DNA of 64,000 bases from Pseudomonas mendocina (GTDB lineage: Bacteria > Pseudomonadota > Gammaproteobacteria > Pseudomonadales > Pseudomonadaceae): assembly GCA_037482215.1 (NCBI GenBank), contig CP148074.1:1984001-2048000 (forward strand), given 5' to 3'. Positions 35,369-49,449 of this stretch are shown here, one piece after another; the first letter of the stretch is position 1, and every line of letters begins with the position of its first letter. Both the position numbers and the translations under genes were made by a program. The notes under the pieces are model-generated. The model ran no database searches and was not told the DNA's origin. It saw only the letters and a program-made list of their open reading frames with translations.

Positions 35369-36527
35369 CAGCGAACTCCAGGCTTCCTTGTTTGGTCAGC
35401 TCAAGCAACAGGCAGCGTGCGTTCTCATCCTGCAGCCAGGTGCTGAGGTTTTCGCTGTGCAGTGCGTCTGCTGCGCATACCAGTTTGAGCAACTCGCGGA
35501 AGCTTTCGGGGAACAGGCGACTTTGGCCGCTGGCAAACAAGACGAGGTCTTCACCGACTTCAGACCAGGCCAGGCGGGCACTTGGGTTACGGATGAGGAT
35601 TGCGCCGTCTTGCAGCGTGGCAAGAAACTCTTCTTCCTCAATCTCAATGCCGCTGATGAGTTCCGGATAGCGCGGCTCGGTCATAAACTGGCCAAACCAA
35701 GTCATCAATAGGCGCTCATCGTTCATGTGTTCGTTGAGCAGCTTTTTCAGGCGCTCGAGTGCATCACGCTGGATTTGTGTTGGGTCCACAGCTGGCTGCG
35801 CGTCGGCGTCGCTGTAGCGCTCTTCATCGGGCAGAAACTGGCCGAGAAAGTCAGTGAAATGGGTGAGGACTTCAGCGGCGCTCGGTGCGCGGAAGCCTAC
35901 GGAATACGTCATACAATCATCCTCAGCGGTGCCACAGTGGGCCAGAAGAGGCGGCAGGTACAGCATGTCGCCAGGTTCCAGGACCCATTCATCAGTCTTG
36001 GTAAATTCAGCAAGGATCTTAAGATCCGCATGTTTCAGCATCGGGCTATCCGAGTCGCACATCTGGCCAATCTGCCAGCGGCGCTTGCCGTAGCCCTGAA
36101 GCAGGAATACGTCGTAGTTGTCGAAGTGCGGACCAACGCCACCACCTGGCGCTGCGTAGCTGATCATGACGTCGTCAATGCGCCACTTCGGCAAGAACTT
36201 GAAGTCTTCGATCAGTTCGGCGACTTCAGGTACAAATTGGTCAACAGCTTGAACCAGCAGGGTCCAGTCTTTCTCTGGGAGTTGCGAAAAGGTGTCTTCG
36301 GCGAATGGACCGCGGCGCAGTTCCCAAGGGTGGGCGCCATTCTCAATCACAATGCGTGATTCGACTTCGTCTTCCAGGGCCAGGCCTGCCAGTTCGTCAG
36401 GAGAAATCGGGCTCTCAAAGCCGGGAATGGCCTGGCGAACTAGCAGTGGTTTTTTCTGCCAGTAATCACGCATGAACTCGCGTGGAGTGAGGCCACCCAA
36501 CAGTTGCAGCGGAGCATCAGGATTCAT
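35361..36527 (-). CDS. roxA: RoxA/YcfD, ribosomal protein uL16 arginine hydroxylase
   Basis: A JmjC-type, Fe(II)- and 2-oxoglutarate-dependent oxygenase that hydroxylates an arginine of ribosomal protein L16. The metal-binding residues are His134, Asp136 (PHFDNYDVFL) and His197 (LAHCGT), matching E. coli YcfD His125, Asp127 and His187. At 388 residues it has the expected dimerisation and winged-helix C-terminal parts. It is the first gene of the four-gene minus-strand set. The gene lies beside purB, as in many Gammaproteobacteria where ycfD is near mnmA-hflD-purB. Confidence in the family is high. Confidence 0.93.
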   Translation of the reverse strand: MNPDAPLQLLGGLTPREFMRDYWQKKPLLVRQAIPGFESPISPDELAGLALEDEVESRIVIENGAHPWELRRGPFAEDTFSQLPEKDWTLLVQAVDQFVPEVAELIEDFKFLPKWRIDDVMISYAAPGGGVGPHFDNYDVFLLQGYGKRRWQIGQMCDSDSPMLKHADLKILAEFTKTDEWVLEPGDMLYLPPLLAHCGTAEDDCMTYSVGFRAPSAAEVLTHFTDFLGQFLPDEERYSDADAQPAVDPTQIQRDALERLKKLLNEHMNDERLLMTWFGQFMTEPRYPELISGIEIEEEEFLATLQDGAILIRNPSARLAWSEVGEDLVLFASGQSRLFPESFRELLKLVCAADALHSENLSTWLQDENARCLLLELTKQGSLEFADE

Positions 36528-36562
36528 ACCTAAGCCTTTGAAGTTATTAGAAACCCATAAAT

Positions 36563-36586
36563 GAAAACGCCCGGCTCAGCCGGGCG
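36563..36586 (-). terminator. Terminator after purB
   Basis: CGCCCGGC (36568-36575) and GCCGGGCG (36579-36586) form the stem; on the minus strand TTTTCAT follows. It is about 20 bases past the purB stop. Confidence 0.82.
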
Positions 36587-36603
36587 TGTGCAAGGCTGTA
36601 GCC

Positions 36604-38921
<2,318 letters not shown>

Positions 38922-38923
38922 GA

Positions 38924-40689
<1,766 letters not shown>

Positions 40690-40729
40690 TCAGTTTATCA
40701 GAAAGCTCGGGGCAAGCGTTTGGCTAGTG

Positions 40730-41170
40730 TCAGTTTCGCACCAGATCCAAAGATCCGTGACTGCCGTTCAGGTAGTCATCCACGCAACGAATAATCAGCT
40801 CACTGCGGCAACGGCTGGCCTCTGCTGCAAGTTCTTCAGGGCTTAGCCACAGGGCGCGGGTGATGCCTTCATCCAGCTGGCGATCCGGGTGATGCCTAAG
40901 CGCTTTGGCGGTAAAGCACACGCGTTGATAGGTTACGCCGTTGCTGGGGGCGGTATACAGATAAATCCCGAGCAGGCCAGTAAGCTCTACGTCCCAGCCT
41001 GTTTCTTCAAGTGTCTCGCGAATGGCTGCCTCGCGAAGGGTTTCGTTGGCCTCAAGGTGTCCGGCAGGTTGGTTAAGAACCAGGCGTCCTGCTTTTAGCT
41101 CTTCAACGAGCAGAAATTTGCCGTCTTGTTCCACGACCGTTGCTACGGTGATGTGCGGGTTCCAGTTCAT
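40730..41170 (-). CDS. Nudix hydrolase, NudJ-like
   Basis: A 146-residue nudix protein. The nudix box runs from Gly37 (GHLEANE) to the REUxEE part at Arg51-Glu56 (RETLEETGW). Family and position, just upstream of mnmA-hflD and near purB, match E. coli NudJ, a phosphatase acting on thiamin pyrimidine pyrophosphate and other nucleotides. The substrate cannot be read from sequence, so the gene name is left open. It is the first gene of the mnmA set. Its start ATG at 41170 is preceded by a region without a strong Shine-Dalgarno. Confidence 0.87.
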   Translation of the reverse strand: MNWNPHITVATVVEQDGKFLLVEELKAGRLVLNQPAGHLEANETLREAAIRETLEETGWDVELTGLLGIYLYTAPSNGVTYQRVCFTAKALRHHPDRQLDEGITRALWLSPEELAAEASRCRSELIIRCVDDYLNGSHGSLDLVRN

Positions 41171-41196
41171 AGTCGGTTCCGTGTGTGTTTCACATA

Positions 41197-41221
41197 CAAA
41201 AACCCCGGCGCTGGGCCGGGG
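41197..41221 (-). terminator. Terminator after idh
   Basis: CCCCGGC (41203-41209) pairs with GCCGGGG (41215-41221), with TTTTTGT following on the minus strand. It lies about 22 bases past the idh stop and directly upstream of the nudix start. Confidence 0.85.
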
Positions 41222-41243
41222 CTTCTGTTGTGTTGCGATCGCG

Positions 41244-43469
41244 TTACTTCAGTGATGCCAGGGCAGCATTGAAGGTGGCGCTAGGGCGCATCACTTGGCT
41301 GGTTTTCTCTGGGTTCGAGCGGTAGTAACCGCCGATGTCGGCTGGCTTGCCTTGTACAGCGGCCAGTTCGGCAACGATGGTAGCTTCTTGCTCGGTCAGT
41401 GTTTTGGCCAGCGGCGTGAACTGAGCTTTCAGTTCAGCATTTTCGTTCTGAGCGGCCAGGGCTTGTGCCCAGTACAGTGCCAGATAGAAGTGACTGCCGC
41501 GGTTGTCCAGCTCACCAACTTTACGAGCTGGCGACTTGTTGTTGTCGAGCAGCTTGCCAGTGGCCTCGTCGAGGGTCTTGCCGAGGATTTTGGCCTTTTC
41601 GTTGTTGGTTTTAATGCCGGTTTCTTCGAGAGAGACGGCCAGAGCCAGGAATTCACCCAGCGAGTCCCAGCGCAGATAGTTCTCTTCCACCAGTTGCTGT
41701 ACGTGTTTCGGTGCAGAACCACCCGCACCTGTCTCGTACATGCCGCCACCGGCCATCAGCGGCACGATGGAGAGCATTTTGGCGGAAGTACCCAGCTCCA
41801 TGATCGGGAACAGGTCAGTCAGGTAGTCGCGCAGTACGTTGCCGGTCACGGAAATGGTGTCCAGGCCGCGGATCATACGCTCCATGGATACGCGGATGGC
41901 TTCGTTGTAGCCCATCATGCGGATATCCAGACCAGTCAGGTCGTGGTCTTTCAGGTACAGCTCAACTTTCTTCTGCAGTTCGCGGTCGTGAGCGCGCTCT
42001 GGGTCCAGCCAGAAGATGGCCGGGGTGTTGGATTGGCGGGCGCGGTTTACGGCCAGTTTCACCCAGTCACGGATCGGGGCATCTTTGGTCTGGCAGGCAC
42101 GCCAAATGTCGCCAGCTTCGACTTCGTGCTGCATCAGCACGGTGCCGTCTGCCAGAACAACGCGCATAGTGCCGTCGGCAGTCATTTCGAAGGTTTTGTC
42201 GTGAGAGCCGTATTCTTCAGCTTTCTGTGCCATCAGGCCGACGTTCGGTACGCTGCCCATTGTGGTCGGGTCGAACGCGCCGTTGGTTTTGCAGAAATTG
42301 ATCATTTCTTGGTAAATGCGGGCGTAAGTGCTTTCCGGCATTACCGCTTTGGTGTCTTTCTGCTTGCCGTCTTTGCCCCACATCTGACCCGAGTTACGGA
42401 TCATGGCAGGCATGGAGGCGTCGACAATTACGTCACTTGGAATGTGCAGGTTGGTGATGCCTTTGACGGAATCAACCATTGCCATTTCCGGACGCTCGCT
42501 ATAACAGGCGTGCAGGTCGTGGAGGATTTCTTCCTGCTGGGAAGCTGGCAGTACCTTGATTTTGTCGTAGACGCTGCTGATACCGTTGTTTGGGTTAACA
42601 CCCAGCTCTTCAAAGAGCTTGCCGTGCTTCTCGAAAGCGCTCTTGTAGTACACGCTTACTGCGTGGCCAAACACGATGGGGTGAGAAACCTTCATCATGG
42701 TTGCCTTGACGTGCAGGGACCACATGACGCCGGTCTCTTTGCAGTCTTGCAGGGTGCGCTCGAAGAAGTCGCGCAGCTTACGGCAGCTCATGAACATGCT
42801 GTCGAGTACTTCGCCTTCCAGCAGGGAGAGTTGTTTCTTAACTTCAACCTTGCCGTCTTTGCCGACGAATTCGATGCGTACGTCACCGGCTTTGTCCATA
42901 GTGACGGACTGTTCGCTGGAGAAGAAGTCGCCGCCACGCATGTAGTCAGCGTGGGACTGAGAAGCCATGCTCCATTTGCCCATGGAGTGCGGGTGCTTGC
43001 GCGCGTACGCCTTAACTGCCGCTGGTGCGCGGCGGTCAGAGTTACCTTCACGCAGAACAGGGTTTACAGCGCTGCCCAGAATTTTGGCATACCGAGCGCG
43101 GGTTTCTTTCTCGGCGTCGGTCTGCGGGTCTTCCGGGAAGTCAGGAATGTTGTAACCCAGAGCCTGCAGTTCGGCGATGGCGCCTTTGAGCTGTGGTACT
43201 GAGGCGCTGATGTTCGGCAGCTTAATAATGTTTGCTTCAGGCTGTGTAGCCAGGACGGCCAGCTTGGCCAGGTCGTCATCAACGCGCTTCTCAGCGGGTA
43301 GTTGGTCGGCGAAGGCTGCCAGGATTCGTCCAGCAAGCGAGATGTCGCTGGTTTCTACAGAGATGTCTGCCGATGCGGCGAAGGCTTCAACAATAGGAAG
43401 AAGCGAGTAAGTTGCAAGGGCTGGAGCTTCGTCGGTGAATGTATAAACAATCTTCGAAGGGGTGGACAT
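41244..43469 (-). CDS. idh: Monomeric NADP-dependent isocitrate dehydrogenase
   Basis: A 741-residue enzyme of the monomeric IDH type (about 80 kDa), which oxidises isocitrate to 2-oxoglutarate with NADP. It is unrelated in length and motifs to the dimeric Icd encoded nearby. Visible family blocks are the N-terminal [39 protein letters not shown], and the C-terminal [25 protein letters not shown]. The ATG is the natural start, preceded by a purine-rich run. It is divergent from icd across a 365-base region with several palindromes. P. aeruginosa also has both isozymes side by side. Confidence 0.96.
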   Translation of the reverse strand: MSTPSKIVYTFTDEAPALATYSLLPIVEAFAASADISVETSDISLAGRILAAFADQLPAEKRVDDDLAKLAVLATQPEANIIKLPNISASVPQLKGAIAELQALGYNIPDFPEDPQTDAEKETRARYAKILGSAVNPVLREGNSDRRAPAAVKAYARKHPHSMGKWSMASQSHADYMRGGDFFSSEQSVTMDKAGDVRIEFVGKDGKVEVKKQLSLLEGEVLDSMFMSCRKLRDFFERTLQDCKETGVMWSLHVKATMMKVSHPIVFGHAVSVYYKSAFEKHGKLFEELGVNPNNGISSVYDKIKVLPASQQEEILHDLHACYSERPEMAMVDSVKGITNLHIPSDVIVDASMPAMIRNSGQMWGKDGKQKDTKAVMPESTYARIYQEMINFCKTNGAFDPTTMGSVPNVGLMAQKAEEYGSHDKTFEMTADGTMRVVLADGTVLMQHEVEAGDIWRACQTKDAPIRDWVKLAVNRARQSNTPAIFWLDPERAHDRELQKKVELYLKDHDLTGLDIRMMGYNEAIRVSMERMIRGLDTISVTGNVLRDYLTDLFPIMELGTSAKMLSIVPLMAGGGMYETGAGGSAPKHVQQLVEENYLRWDSLGEFLALAVSLEETGIKTNNEKAKILGKTLDEATGKLLDNNKSPARKVGELDNRGSHFYLALYWAQALAAQNENAELKAQFTPLAKTLTEQEATIVAELAAVQGKPADIGGYYRSNPEKTSQVMRPSATFNAALASLK

Positions 43470-43834
43470 GTAGGGATAACTCTCTTCTTAGCTGTGCGTG
43501 CACAGAAACTCGACGGCGCTGGTAAGCACAGAGGTCTGCGGGTAGCAGTAACACACATCGAGGACTCGCCGCGGTGATGATGGATGCACCAGTAGAGGGT
43601 CGAGCATTTCGAACAGGAGGGCCATGATATTGGTCAACTGTTACAAGAGGTCTGAGTCTCGTGCGAGACGGTGGCCCCTTATGACTTGTTAGTCATGGGC
43701 GCAGTATACCACTGCGGTGGCTTGTCGCAGAGTGTTCTTGTAAAAGAGATATGTTTCTATGGTTGAAGAGGGCGTATTTCGCTACTCTCGGTGATGAGAT
43801 TGCTGTTTTTTACAACACGAAAACGGAGTCCAGC
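43470..43834. promoter_or_regulatory. Divergent idh-icd control region with three palindromes
   Basis: This 365-base region must hold both promoters; I could not pick convincing -35/-10 pairs. It has three short inverted repeats in 65 bases: GTCTCG-TG-CGAGAC (43656-43669), ATGACT-TGTT-AGTCAT (43681-43696) and CCAC-TGCG-GTGG (43709-43720). They look like operator half-sites, but I recognise no known regulator. Confidence 0.45.
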
Positions 43835-45091
43835 ATGGGATACCAAAAGATCCAGGTGCCTGCCACCGGTGACAAAATCACCGTCAATAAAGATTCATCC
43901 CTGAATGTTCCTAATAATCCCATCATTCCATATATAGAGGGAGATGGCATTGGTGTAGACATCAGCCCCGTCATGATTGATGTGGTTGATGCCGCTGTTA
44001 AAAAAGCTTACGGCGGTCAGCGCAAGATCTCCTGGATGGAGGTTTACGCTGGCGAGAAGGCTACCCAGGTCTACGATGTTGACACTTGGTTGCCGCAGGA
44101 AACGCTGGATGCCGTTAAAGATTATGTGGTGTCGATCAAGGGGCCGCTAACCACTCCTGTAGGGGGCGGTATTCGTTCTCTGAACGTGGCCTTGCGCCAG
44201 CAGCTTGACCTCTACGTTTGTCTGCGCCCGGTGCGTTGGTTTGAAGGTGTTCCGAGTCCGGTGAAGAAGCCGGGGGATGTGGATATGACCATCTTTCGCG
44301 AGAACTCTGAGGATATTTACGCCGGAATTGAATGGAAGGCCGGTTCATCTGAAGCGAATAAGGTCATTAAATTCCTTAAAGAGGAAATGGGTGTCACCAA
44401 GATTCGCTTTGATGAAGACTGTGGTATTGGCGTTAAGCCAGTATCCAAAGCGGGCACTAAGCGTTTGGCGCGCAAAGCACTGCAATATGCCGTTGATAAT
44501 GACCGCTCGTCGTTAACTATCGTCCACAAAGGCAACATCATGAAGTTCACCGAAGGTGCCTTCAAAGAGTGGGCCTATGAGGTGGCAGCTGAAGAATTTG
44601 GGGCGACATTGCTGGACGGTGGTCCATGGATGCAATTCAAAAACCCGAAAACCGGTAAGAACATTGTCGTTAAAGATGCGATTGCCGATGCCATGCTGCA
44701 GCAGATCCTGTTGCGTCCTGCTGAATATGACGTGATCGCCACACTCAACCTGAACGGTGACTATTTGTCTGATGCGCTGGCGGCTGAGGTGGGGGGGATC
44801 GGTATTGCTCCTGGTGCCAACCTGTCTGACTCGGTGGCTATGTTTGAGGCGACACACGGTACCGCGCCGAAGTATGCGGGTAAGGATCAGGTCAACCCTG
44901 GGTCATTGATTCTGTCTGCCGAGATGATGCTGCGGCACATGGGATGGACGGAGGCCGCTGATCTGATCATCAAAGGAATGAACGGCGCCATTGCGGCCAA
45001 AACCGTGACTTACGATTTTGAGCGTCTGATGGACGGTGCAACGCTGGTATCCAGCTCTGGGTTCGGTAAAGCCGTTATCGAACACATGTAA
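43835..45091 (+). CDS. icd: Dimeric NADP-dependent isocitrate dehydrogenase
   Basis: Icd converts isocitrate to 2-oxoglutarate in the TCA cycle and competes with AceA for substrate. I start at ATG 43835 ([17 protein letters not shown]) with a CGGAG Shine-Dalgarno, giving 418 residues; the frame open further upstream has no family similarity. Ser115 in [11 protein letters not shown] corresponds to E. coli Ser113, the site that AceK phosphorylates to divert flux into the glyoxylate shunt. The cofactor-region [19 protein letters not shown] is intact. A bidirectional terminator separates it from cspD. Confidence 0.97.
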   Translation: MGYQKIQVPATGDKITVNKDSSLNVPNNPIIPYIEGDGIGVDISPVMIDVVDAAVKKAYGGQRKISWMEVYAGEKATQVYDVDTWLPQETLDAVKDYVVSIKGPLTTPVGGGIRSLNVALRQQLDLYVCLRPVRWFEGVPSPVKKPGDVDMTIFRENSEDIYAGIEWKAGSSEANKVIKFLKEEMGVTKIRFDEDCGIGVKPVSKAGTKRLARKALQYAVDNDRSSLTIVHKGNIMKFTEGAFKEWAYEVAAEEFGATLLDGGPWMQFKNPKTGKNIVVKDAIADAMLQQILLRPAEYDVIATLNLNGDYLSDALAAEVGGIGIAPGANLSDSVAMFEATHGTAPKYAGKDQVNPGSLILSAEMMLRHMGWTEAADLIIKGMNGAIAAKTVTYDFERLMDGATLVSSSGFGKAVIEHM

Positions 45092-45097
45092 GGCGTG

Positions 45098-45127
45098 AAA
45101 AAGGCCGGTCAAATGACCGGCCTTTTT
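45098..45127. terminator. Bidirectional terminator between icd and cspD
   Basis: AAAAAGGCCGGTC (45098-45110) pairs with GACCGGCCTTTTT (45115-45127) around AAAT. A- and T-runs flank both sides, so it serves both convergent genes. Confidence 0.9.
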
Positions 45128-45146
45128 ATTACGTGTCAGGGGTGGG

Positions 45147-45392
45147 CTATGCCTCTCCCTGGGCGGGGTCGGGTTGCTCTGCAGCAGCACTTGGAGCACT
45201 GATATTAACTGCGTGGAGCCCTTTGGGACCCTGAATAATATCGAAACTCACGGGCTGTCCAGCCTTGAGCGTTTTGTAGCCATCCATCTGAATGGCGGAG
45301 TAGTGGGCGAACAGGTCCTCATCTCGACCGTCGGCCAGGATAAAACCGTAGCCTTTGGCGTTGTTGAACCACTTGACCTTACCGCTAACCAT
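45147..45392 (-). CDS. cspD: CspD-type cold-shock-domain protein
   Basis: A small nucleic-acid-binding protein of the CspD group, which is linked to stationary phase and inhibition of replication rather than to cold in E. coli. I start at ATG 45392 (MVSGKVKWFNNAKGYGF), preceded by GAGGGA, giving 81 residues; the frame extends 15 residues upstream without reason. RNA-binding motifs KGYGFI and LFAHYSAI are present, followed by a short Ala/Pro/Glu-rich tail. It is divergent to clpS. The cspD-clpS-clpA order is conserved in Gammaproteobacteria. Confidence 0.95.
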   Translation of the reverse strand: MVSGKVKWFNNAKGYGFILADGRDEDLFAHYSAIQMDGYKTLKAGQPVSFDIIQGPKGLHAVNISAPSAAAEQPDPAQGEA

Positions 45393-45487
45393 GCTGATAT
45401 CCCTCTGCAAGGACTCCATCACTGGAGTATCATCCACTTCCGATCCACAATTCGGCTGGCTGTGCCGGACAAATTGTGAAGCACCTT

Positions 45488-45505
45488 AATACCCCACCGG
45501 GTATT
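45488..45505 (-). promoter_or_regulatory. Inverted repeat in the cspD-clpS divergent region
   Basis: AATACCC-CACC-GGGTATT is a perfect seven-base inverted repeat about 95 bases upstream of cspD and 115 upstream of clpS. It could be an operator or a leader hairpin. I recognise no regulator. Confidence 0.35.
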
Positions 45506-45620
45506 CATTGTTTGTAACATCCTTTGGCCGATAGTCAAGGCAGTGCATTGAATGGTTTTGACGCCGATCAAGCTAAGCCTGTCCGTACAGTCAGTTTGCC
45601 CATTAATGAAGCTATCCAGC

Positions 45621-45983
45621 ATGCATGAAGACCGCGAGATTCGACTAACATTCAATCAGGATCATCCTGAAGAGCATGAAGACGACAGTTCTGGTGTTGC
45701 GGTCCAGGAGTCGAAACCGGCACTTCAGAGGCCGCCTATGTACAAAGTCCTCTTGTTAAATGATGACTACACCCCCATGGATTTTGTGGTGGAAGTGCTC
45801 GAGGCGTTTTTTAACCTGAATCGTGAGCTGGCAACTAAGATTATGCTCACTGTCCATACGGAAGGTAGGGCAGTGTGCGGGGTTTATACTCGGGATATAG
45901 CTGAAACCAAAGCAACACAAGTGAATCAATATGCGAGAGAGAGCCAGCATCCGCTACTCTGTGAAATAGAGAAGGACGGTTAA
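45621..45983 (+). CDS. clpS: ClpS, N-degron adaptor of ClpAP
   Basis: ClpS binds destabilising N-terminal residues (Leu, Phe, Tyr, Trp) and hands the proteins to ClpA. I start at ATG 45621 ([11 protein letters not shown]), giving 120 residues; ATG 45606 would add five. The core from [20 protein letters not shown] to [17 protein letters not shown] is fully conserved, including the [10 protein letters not shown] pocket region and the [11 protein letters not shown] block. The N-terminal extension is acidic, as usual. clpA starts 28 bases after the stop. Confidence 0.95.
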   Translation: MHEDREIRLTFNQDHPEEHEDDSSGVAVQESKPALQRPPMYKVLLLNDDYTPMDFVVEVLEAFFNLNRELATKIMLTVHTEGRAVCGVYTRDIAETKATQVNQYARESQHPLLCEIEKDG

Positions 45984-46011
45984 TACCGGCCATGTGGCAT
46001 GAGGTGAAGCT

Positions 46012-48282
46012 ATGTTGAATCGAGAGCTCGAAGTTACCCTCAATCTGGCTTTCAAAGAGGCCCGGAGCAAGCGTCATGAATTCATGACAGTTGAGCACCT
46101 GTTGCTTGCTCTGTTGGACAATGAGGCGGCCGCCAGTGTCTTGCGTGCGTGTGGCGCAAACATGGACAAACTGCGTAATGACCTTCAGGAGTTCATCGAC
46201 TCCACTACGCCGCTAATTCCCCAGCATGATGAAGATCGTGAAACGCAGCCTACGCTGGGGTTCCAGCGCGTGCTTCAGCGTGCAGTTTTTCATGTGCAGA
46301 GCTCTGGCAAGCGTGAAGTCACTGGCGCCAATGTGTTGGTTGCGATTTTCAGTGAGCAAGAAAGCCAGGCTGTGTTCCTGCTGAAGCAACAGAATGTGGC
46401 GCGGATTGATGTGGTCAACTTTATTGCTCACGGCATTTCCAAAGTGCCCGGCCATGATGCCCACAACGAGAACGATCAGGACGCTCAGGATGACGAGGGC
46501 GGCGAGAGCAGCTCGTCGGGCAATCCGTTGGATGCCTATGCCAGCAATCTGAATGAATTGGCACGTCAGGGGCGTATTGATCCACTGGTCGGACGTGAGC
46601 ACGAAGTTGAGCGTGTTGCGCAGATTTTGGCGCGACGCCGTAAAAACAACCCTCTGCTTGTGGGTGAGGCTGGTGTGGGTAAAACCGCCATTGCTGAGGG
46701 GCTTGCTAAGCGTATTGTCGATAACCAAGTGCCTGACCTGCTGTCTGGTAGCGTGGTGTATTCGCTGGACTTGGGTGCCTTGCTCGCGGGTACCAAGTAC
46801 CGGGGGGACTTCGAGAAGCGCTTAAAGGCGTTGCTGGGCGAGTTACGCAAGCGGCCTAATGCCATTCTCTTTATTGATGAGATCCACACGATTATTGGTG
46901 CTGGTGCCGCATCGGGCGGGGTGATGGATGCGTCCAACCTGCTTAAGCCTATGCTGTCCTCGGGTGAGATTCGCTGCATTGGTTCGACCACATTCCAGGA
47001 GTTCCGCGGGATTTTCGAAAAAGACCGTGCTCTGGCACGGCGCTTCCAGAAAGTCGATGTGGTGGAGCCGTCGGTGGAAGACACCATTGGTATTCTGCGT
47101 GGCTTGAAGGGACGCTTTGAGCAGCATCACAACATCGAGTACACCGATGAGGCGCTACGTTCGGCTGCTGAGCTGGCTGCACGCTACATTAATGACCGGC
47201 ACATGCCTGATAAGGCCATTGATGTCATTGATGAGGCAGGTGCCTATCAGCAGTTGCAGCCGCAAGAAAAGCGTGCTGAGCGCATTGATGTGCCTCAAGT
47301 GGAGGATATCGTCGCGAAGATTGCCCGTATTCCGCCTAAGCATGTCAGTAGCTCTGACAAAGAATTGCTGCGCAATCTAGAGCGTGACCTCAAGCTCACG
47401 GTGTTTGGCCAGGATGCTGCAATTGACTCATTGTCGACTGCAATCAAGCTTTCCCGTGCAGGGCTGAAGGCGCCTGACAAGCCCGTCGGTTCTTTCCTGT
47501 TCGCCGGTCCGACCGGGGTGGGCAAAACCGAGGCAGCGCGTCAGCTGTCAAAAGCGCTGGGCGTGGAGCTGATTCGCTTTGATATGTCTGAGTACATGGA
47601 GCGACATACTGTGTCGCGCCTCATTGGTGCGCCACCAGGCTATGTCGGGTTTGATCAGGGGGGGCTGCTGACAGAGGCCATCACTAAGACGCCTCATTGT
47701 GTGCTGCTGCTTGATGAAATCGAAAAAGCTCACCCAGAAGTCTTCAACCTGCTGTTGCAGGTCATGGACCATGGCACGCTGACCGACAACAACGGCCGTA
47801 AAGCTGATTTCCGTAACGTGATCATTATCATGACCACCAACGCGGGTGCTGAAACTGCCTCGCGGGCGTCAATTGGCTTCACCTATCAGGATCACGCCTC
47901 TGATGCGATGGAAGTGATCAAAAAGAGCTTCACGCCGGAGTTCCGCAACCGTCTGGATACTATTATTCAGTTTGGTCGCCTGAGCCATGAGGTCATTAAG
48001 AGTATCGTCGATAAATTCCTTACCGAGCTTCAGGCTCAGTTGGAAGACAAGCACGTTACCCTCGAAGTTAGCGAGGCTGCCCGTAGCTGGTTGGCTGAGC
48101 GTGGCTATGACGTGCAGATGGGTGCTCGTCCGATGGCGCGTTTGATTCAGGATAAGATCAAGCGGCCGCTGGCGGAGGAGATCCTGTTTGGCGAGCTTGC
48201 CGACCATGGCGGTGTGGTCCATGTCGACATCGAGAACGAAGATCTGACCTTCGAGTTCGAGACCAGCGCAGAGTTGGCCTGA
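46012..48282 (+). CDS. clpA: ClpA, ATPase subunit of ClpAP protease
   Basis: ClpA is a double-ring AAA+ unfoldase that works with ClpP and takes substrates directly or from ClpS. The 756-residue protein has a Clp-N domain (about 1-145), a first ATPase domain with GEAGVGKTA, and a second with [14 protein letters not shown]. An acidic Gly/Ser-rich linker ([20 protein letters not shown]) joins the N-domain to the first ring. The absence of a coiled-coil middle domain separates it from ClpB. It is coupled with clpS upstream and followed by a strong terminator. Confidence 0.97.
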   Translation: MLNRELEVTLNLAFKEARSKRHEFMTVEHLLLALLDNEAAASVLRACGANMDKLRNDLQEFIDSTTPLIPQHDEDRETQPTLGFQRVLQRAVFHVQSSGKREVTGANVLVAIFSEQESQAVFLLKQQNVARIDVVNFIAHGISKVPGHDAHNENDQDAQDDEGGESSSSGNPLDAYASNLNELARQGRIDPLVGREHEVERVAQILARRRKNNPLLVGEAGVGKTAIAEGLAKRIVDNQVPDLLSGSVVYSLDLGALLAGTKYRGDFEKRLKALLGELRKRPNAILFIDEIHTIIGAGAASGGVMDASNLLKPMLSSGEIRCIGSTTFQEFRGIFEKDRALARRFQKVDVVEPSVEDTIGILRGLKGRFEQHHNIEYTDEALRSAAELAARYINDRHMPDKAIDVIDEAGAYQQLQPQEKRAERIDVPQVEDIVAKIARIPPKHVSSSDKELLRNLERDLKLTVFGQDAAIDSLSTAIKLSRAGLKAPDKPVGSFLFAGPTGVGKTEAARQLSKALGVELIRFDMSEYMERHTVSRLIGAPPGYVGFDQGGLLTEAITKTPHCVLLLDEIEKAHPEVFNLLLQVMDHGTLTDNNGRKADFRNVIIIMTTNAGAETASRASIGFTYQDHASDAMEVIKKSFTPEFRNRLDTIIQFGRLSHEVIKSIVDKFLTELQAQLEDKHVTLEVSEAARSWLAERGYDVQMGARPMARLIQDKIKRPLAEEILFGELADHGGVVHVDIENEDLTFEFETSAELA

Positions 48283-48295
48283 TCGACAGGCACAC

Positions 48296-48325
48296 AAAAA
48301 CGCCCGGCAATGCCGGGCGTTTTTC
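48296..48325. terminator. Bidirectional terminator between clpA and infA
   Basis: CGCCCGGC/GCCGGGCG arms (48301-48308 with 48312-48319) have flanking A5 and T5 runs. It terminates clpA and can serve infA from the other side. Confidence 0.88.
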
Positions 48326-48369
48326 TTGGCAAGGCTGTAACGGTTGTTGGAGGCAGGCTCCGTCAGCCG

Positions 48370-48588
48370 TTAGCGGGCGCGGTAAGTAATACGGCCCTTG
48401 CTCAAGTCATAAGGTGTCAGCTCAACGCGCACCTTGTCACCCGTCAGAATGCGGATGTAATTTTTACGCATCTTTCCAGAGATGTGCGCAGTAACGACGT
48501 GCCCATTTTCCAACTCCACGCGAAACATGGTGTTAGGCAGGGTGTCGACGACAGTACCTTCCATTTCGAAGCTGTCTTCTTTCGACAT
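48370..48588 (-). CDS. infA: Translation initiation factor IF-1
   Basis: IF-1 binds the ribosomal A site during initiation. The protein is exactly 72 residues from ATG 48588 ([18 protein letters not shown]), an OB-fold with [19 protein letters not shown] and ending [10 protein letters not shown]. The long frame upstream is not part of the gene. It is convergent with clpA and downstream of bpt, with 99 bases between them. The infA-clpA-aat neighbourhood is widely conserved. Confidence 0.97.
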
Positions 48589-48687
48589 GCAGTAAAGCCC
48601 TCGGTATCCAGATAATGGCCCGGTGCAACTGGCCCCAGGCAAAGCGGCGTGCATTGTGCCCGAAAACTGCCCCTTGCGCCAAGGGCT

Positions 48688-49395
48688 TCAGTTAAGAGAT
48701 GCCCAACGTTGGTTTACAAAGAGCTCAATTGGCCTGTATTGGGTCTTGTAGTTCATTTTGCGACAGTTCTTGATCCAGTAACCCAAGTAGACCGCCTCAA
48801 GGCCCAAGCGGGCGCACTCCGCGATTTGCCAGAGAATGGCAAAGCGGCCCAGGCTGCGGCGTTCTTCGTCCGGGTCATAGAAGGTGTAGACCGCCGATAG
48901 ACCGTTGGGCAGGGCGTCGGTTACGGCGACGGCCAGCAGGCGTCCTGCCAGGCGGAACTCGTAAAAGTGCGAAAAACTCAGGTCGCGGACGAGGAACGTA
49001 CTGAACTGCTCGCGATTGGGCGGGAACATGTCGCCGTCAGCGTGACGCTGTTCGATGTAGCGCGCGTAAAGTGTGTAGTACTCCTCAGTAAAGCTGGGGC
49101 GCGCCCGAGTTACGGTGAGGTCCTGGTTGCGGTTACAAATGCGGCGTTGCTGACGATTGGGGGTGAAGCGTTCAGCAGGAATGCGCGCAGGTATGCAAGC
49201 GCTGCAATGCTGACAGTGTGGGCGATAGAGATGGTCGCCGCTGCGGCGAAAACCCAGTTCTGAAAGCTCAGCATAAACGCCAGCATCCATGGGCTGGCTG
49301 GGGTCAAGGAACAAGGTTGCTGCCTGTTCCTCTGCCAGATAGCTGCATGGATGAGGTTGCGTTGCATAAAACTTCAGCCGGGCCAGCTCAGTCAT
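48688..49395 (-). CDS. bpt: Bpt/Ate, aminoacyl-tRNA-protein transferase
   Basis: Bacterial Bpt adds leucine to proteins with N-terminal Asp or Glu, creating a ClpS-recognised N-degron; databases often call it arginyl-tRNA-protein transferase. I start at ATG 49395 ([20 protein letters not shown]), giving 235 residues. Conserved features are the N-terminal Cys in CSYL and the cluster [14 protein letters not shown], then [19 protein letters not shown] near the end. The aat gene follows it in the usual reverse order, 54 bases away. The amino acid donated cannot be decided by eye, but in Gammaproteobacteria leucine is expected. Confidence 0.92.
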   Translation of the reverse strand: MTELARLKFYATQPHPCSYLAEEQAATLFLDPSQPMDAGVYAELSELGFRRSGDHLYRPHCQHCSACIPARIPAERFTPNRQQRRICNRNQDLTVTRARPSFTEEYYTLYARYIEQRHADGDMFPPNREQFSTFLVRDLSFSHFYEFRLAGRLLAVAVTDALPNGLSAVYTFYDPDEERRSLGRFAILWQIAECARLGLEAVYLGYWIKNCRKMNYKTQYRPIELFVNQRWASLN

Positions 49396-49449
49396 GGTCA
49401 ATTCTCGACGTAGGCTTGAGCTAAGTGTAAGCCAGGCTGGCTTGCTCGA

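Noticed and set aside
41295..43202. 635-codon open frame opposite idh
   Set aside because: Same reason: full antisense to the monomeric IDH, Val/Phe/Gln/His-rich with no recognisable domain and no proper ribosome-binding site.
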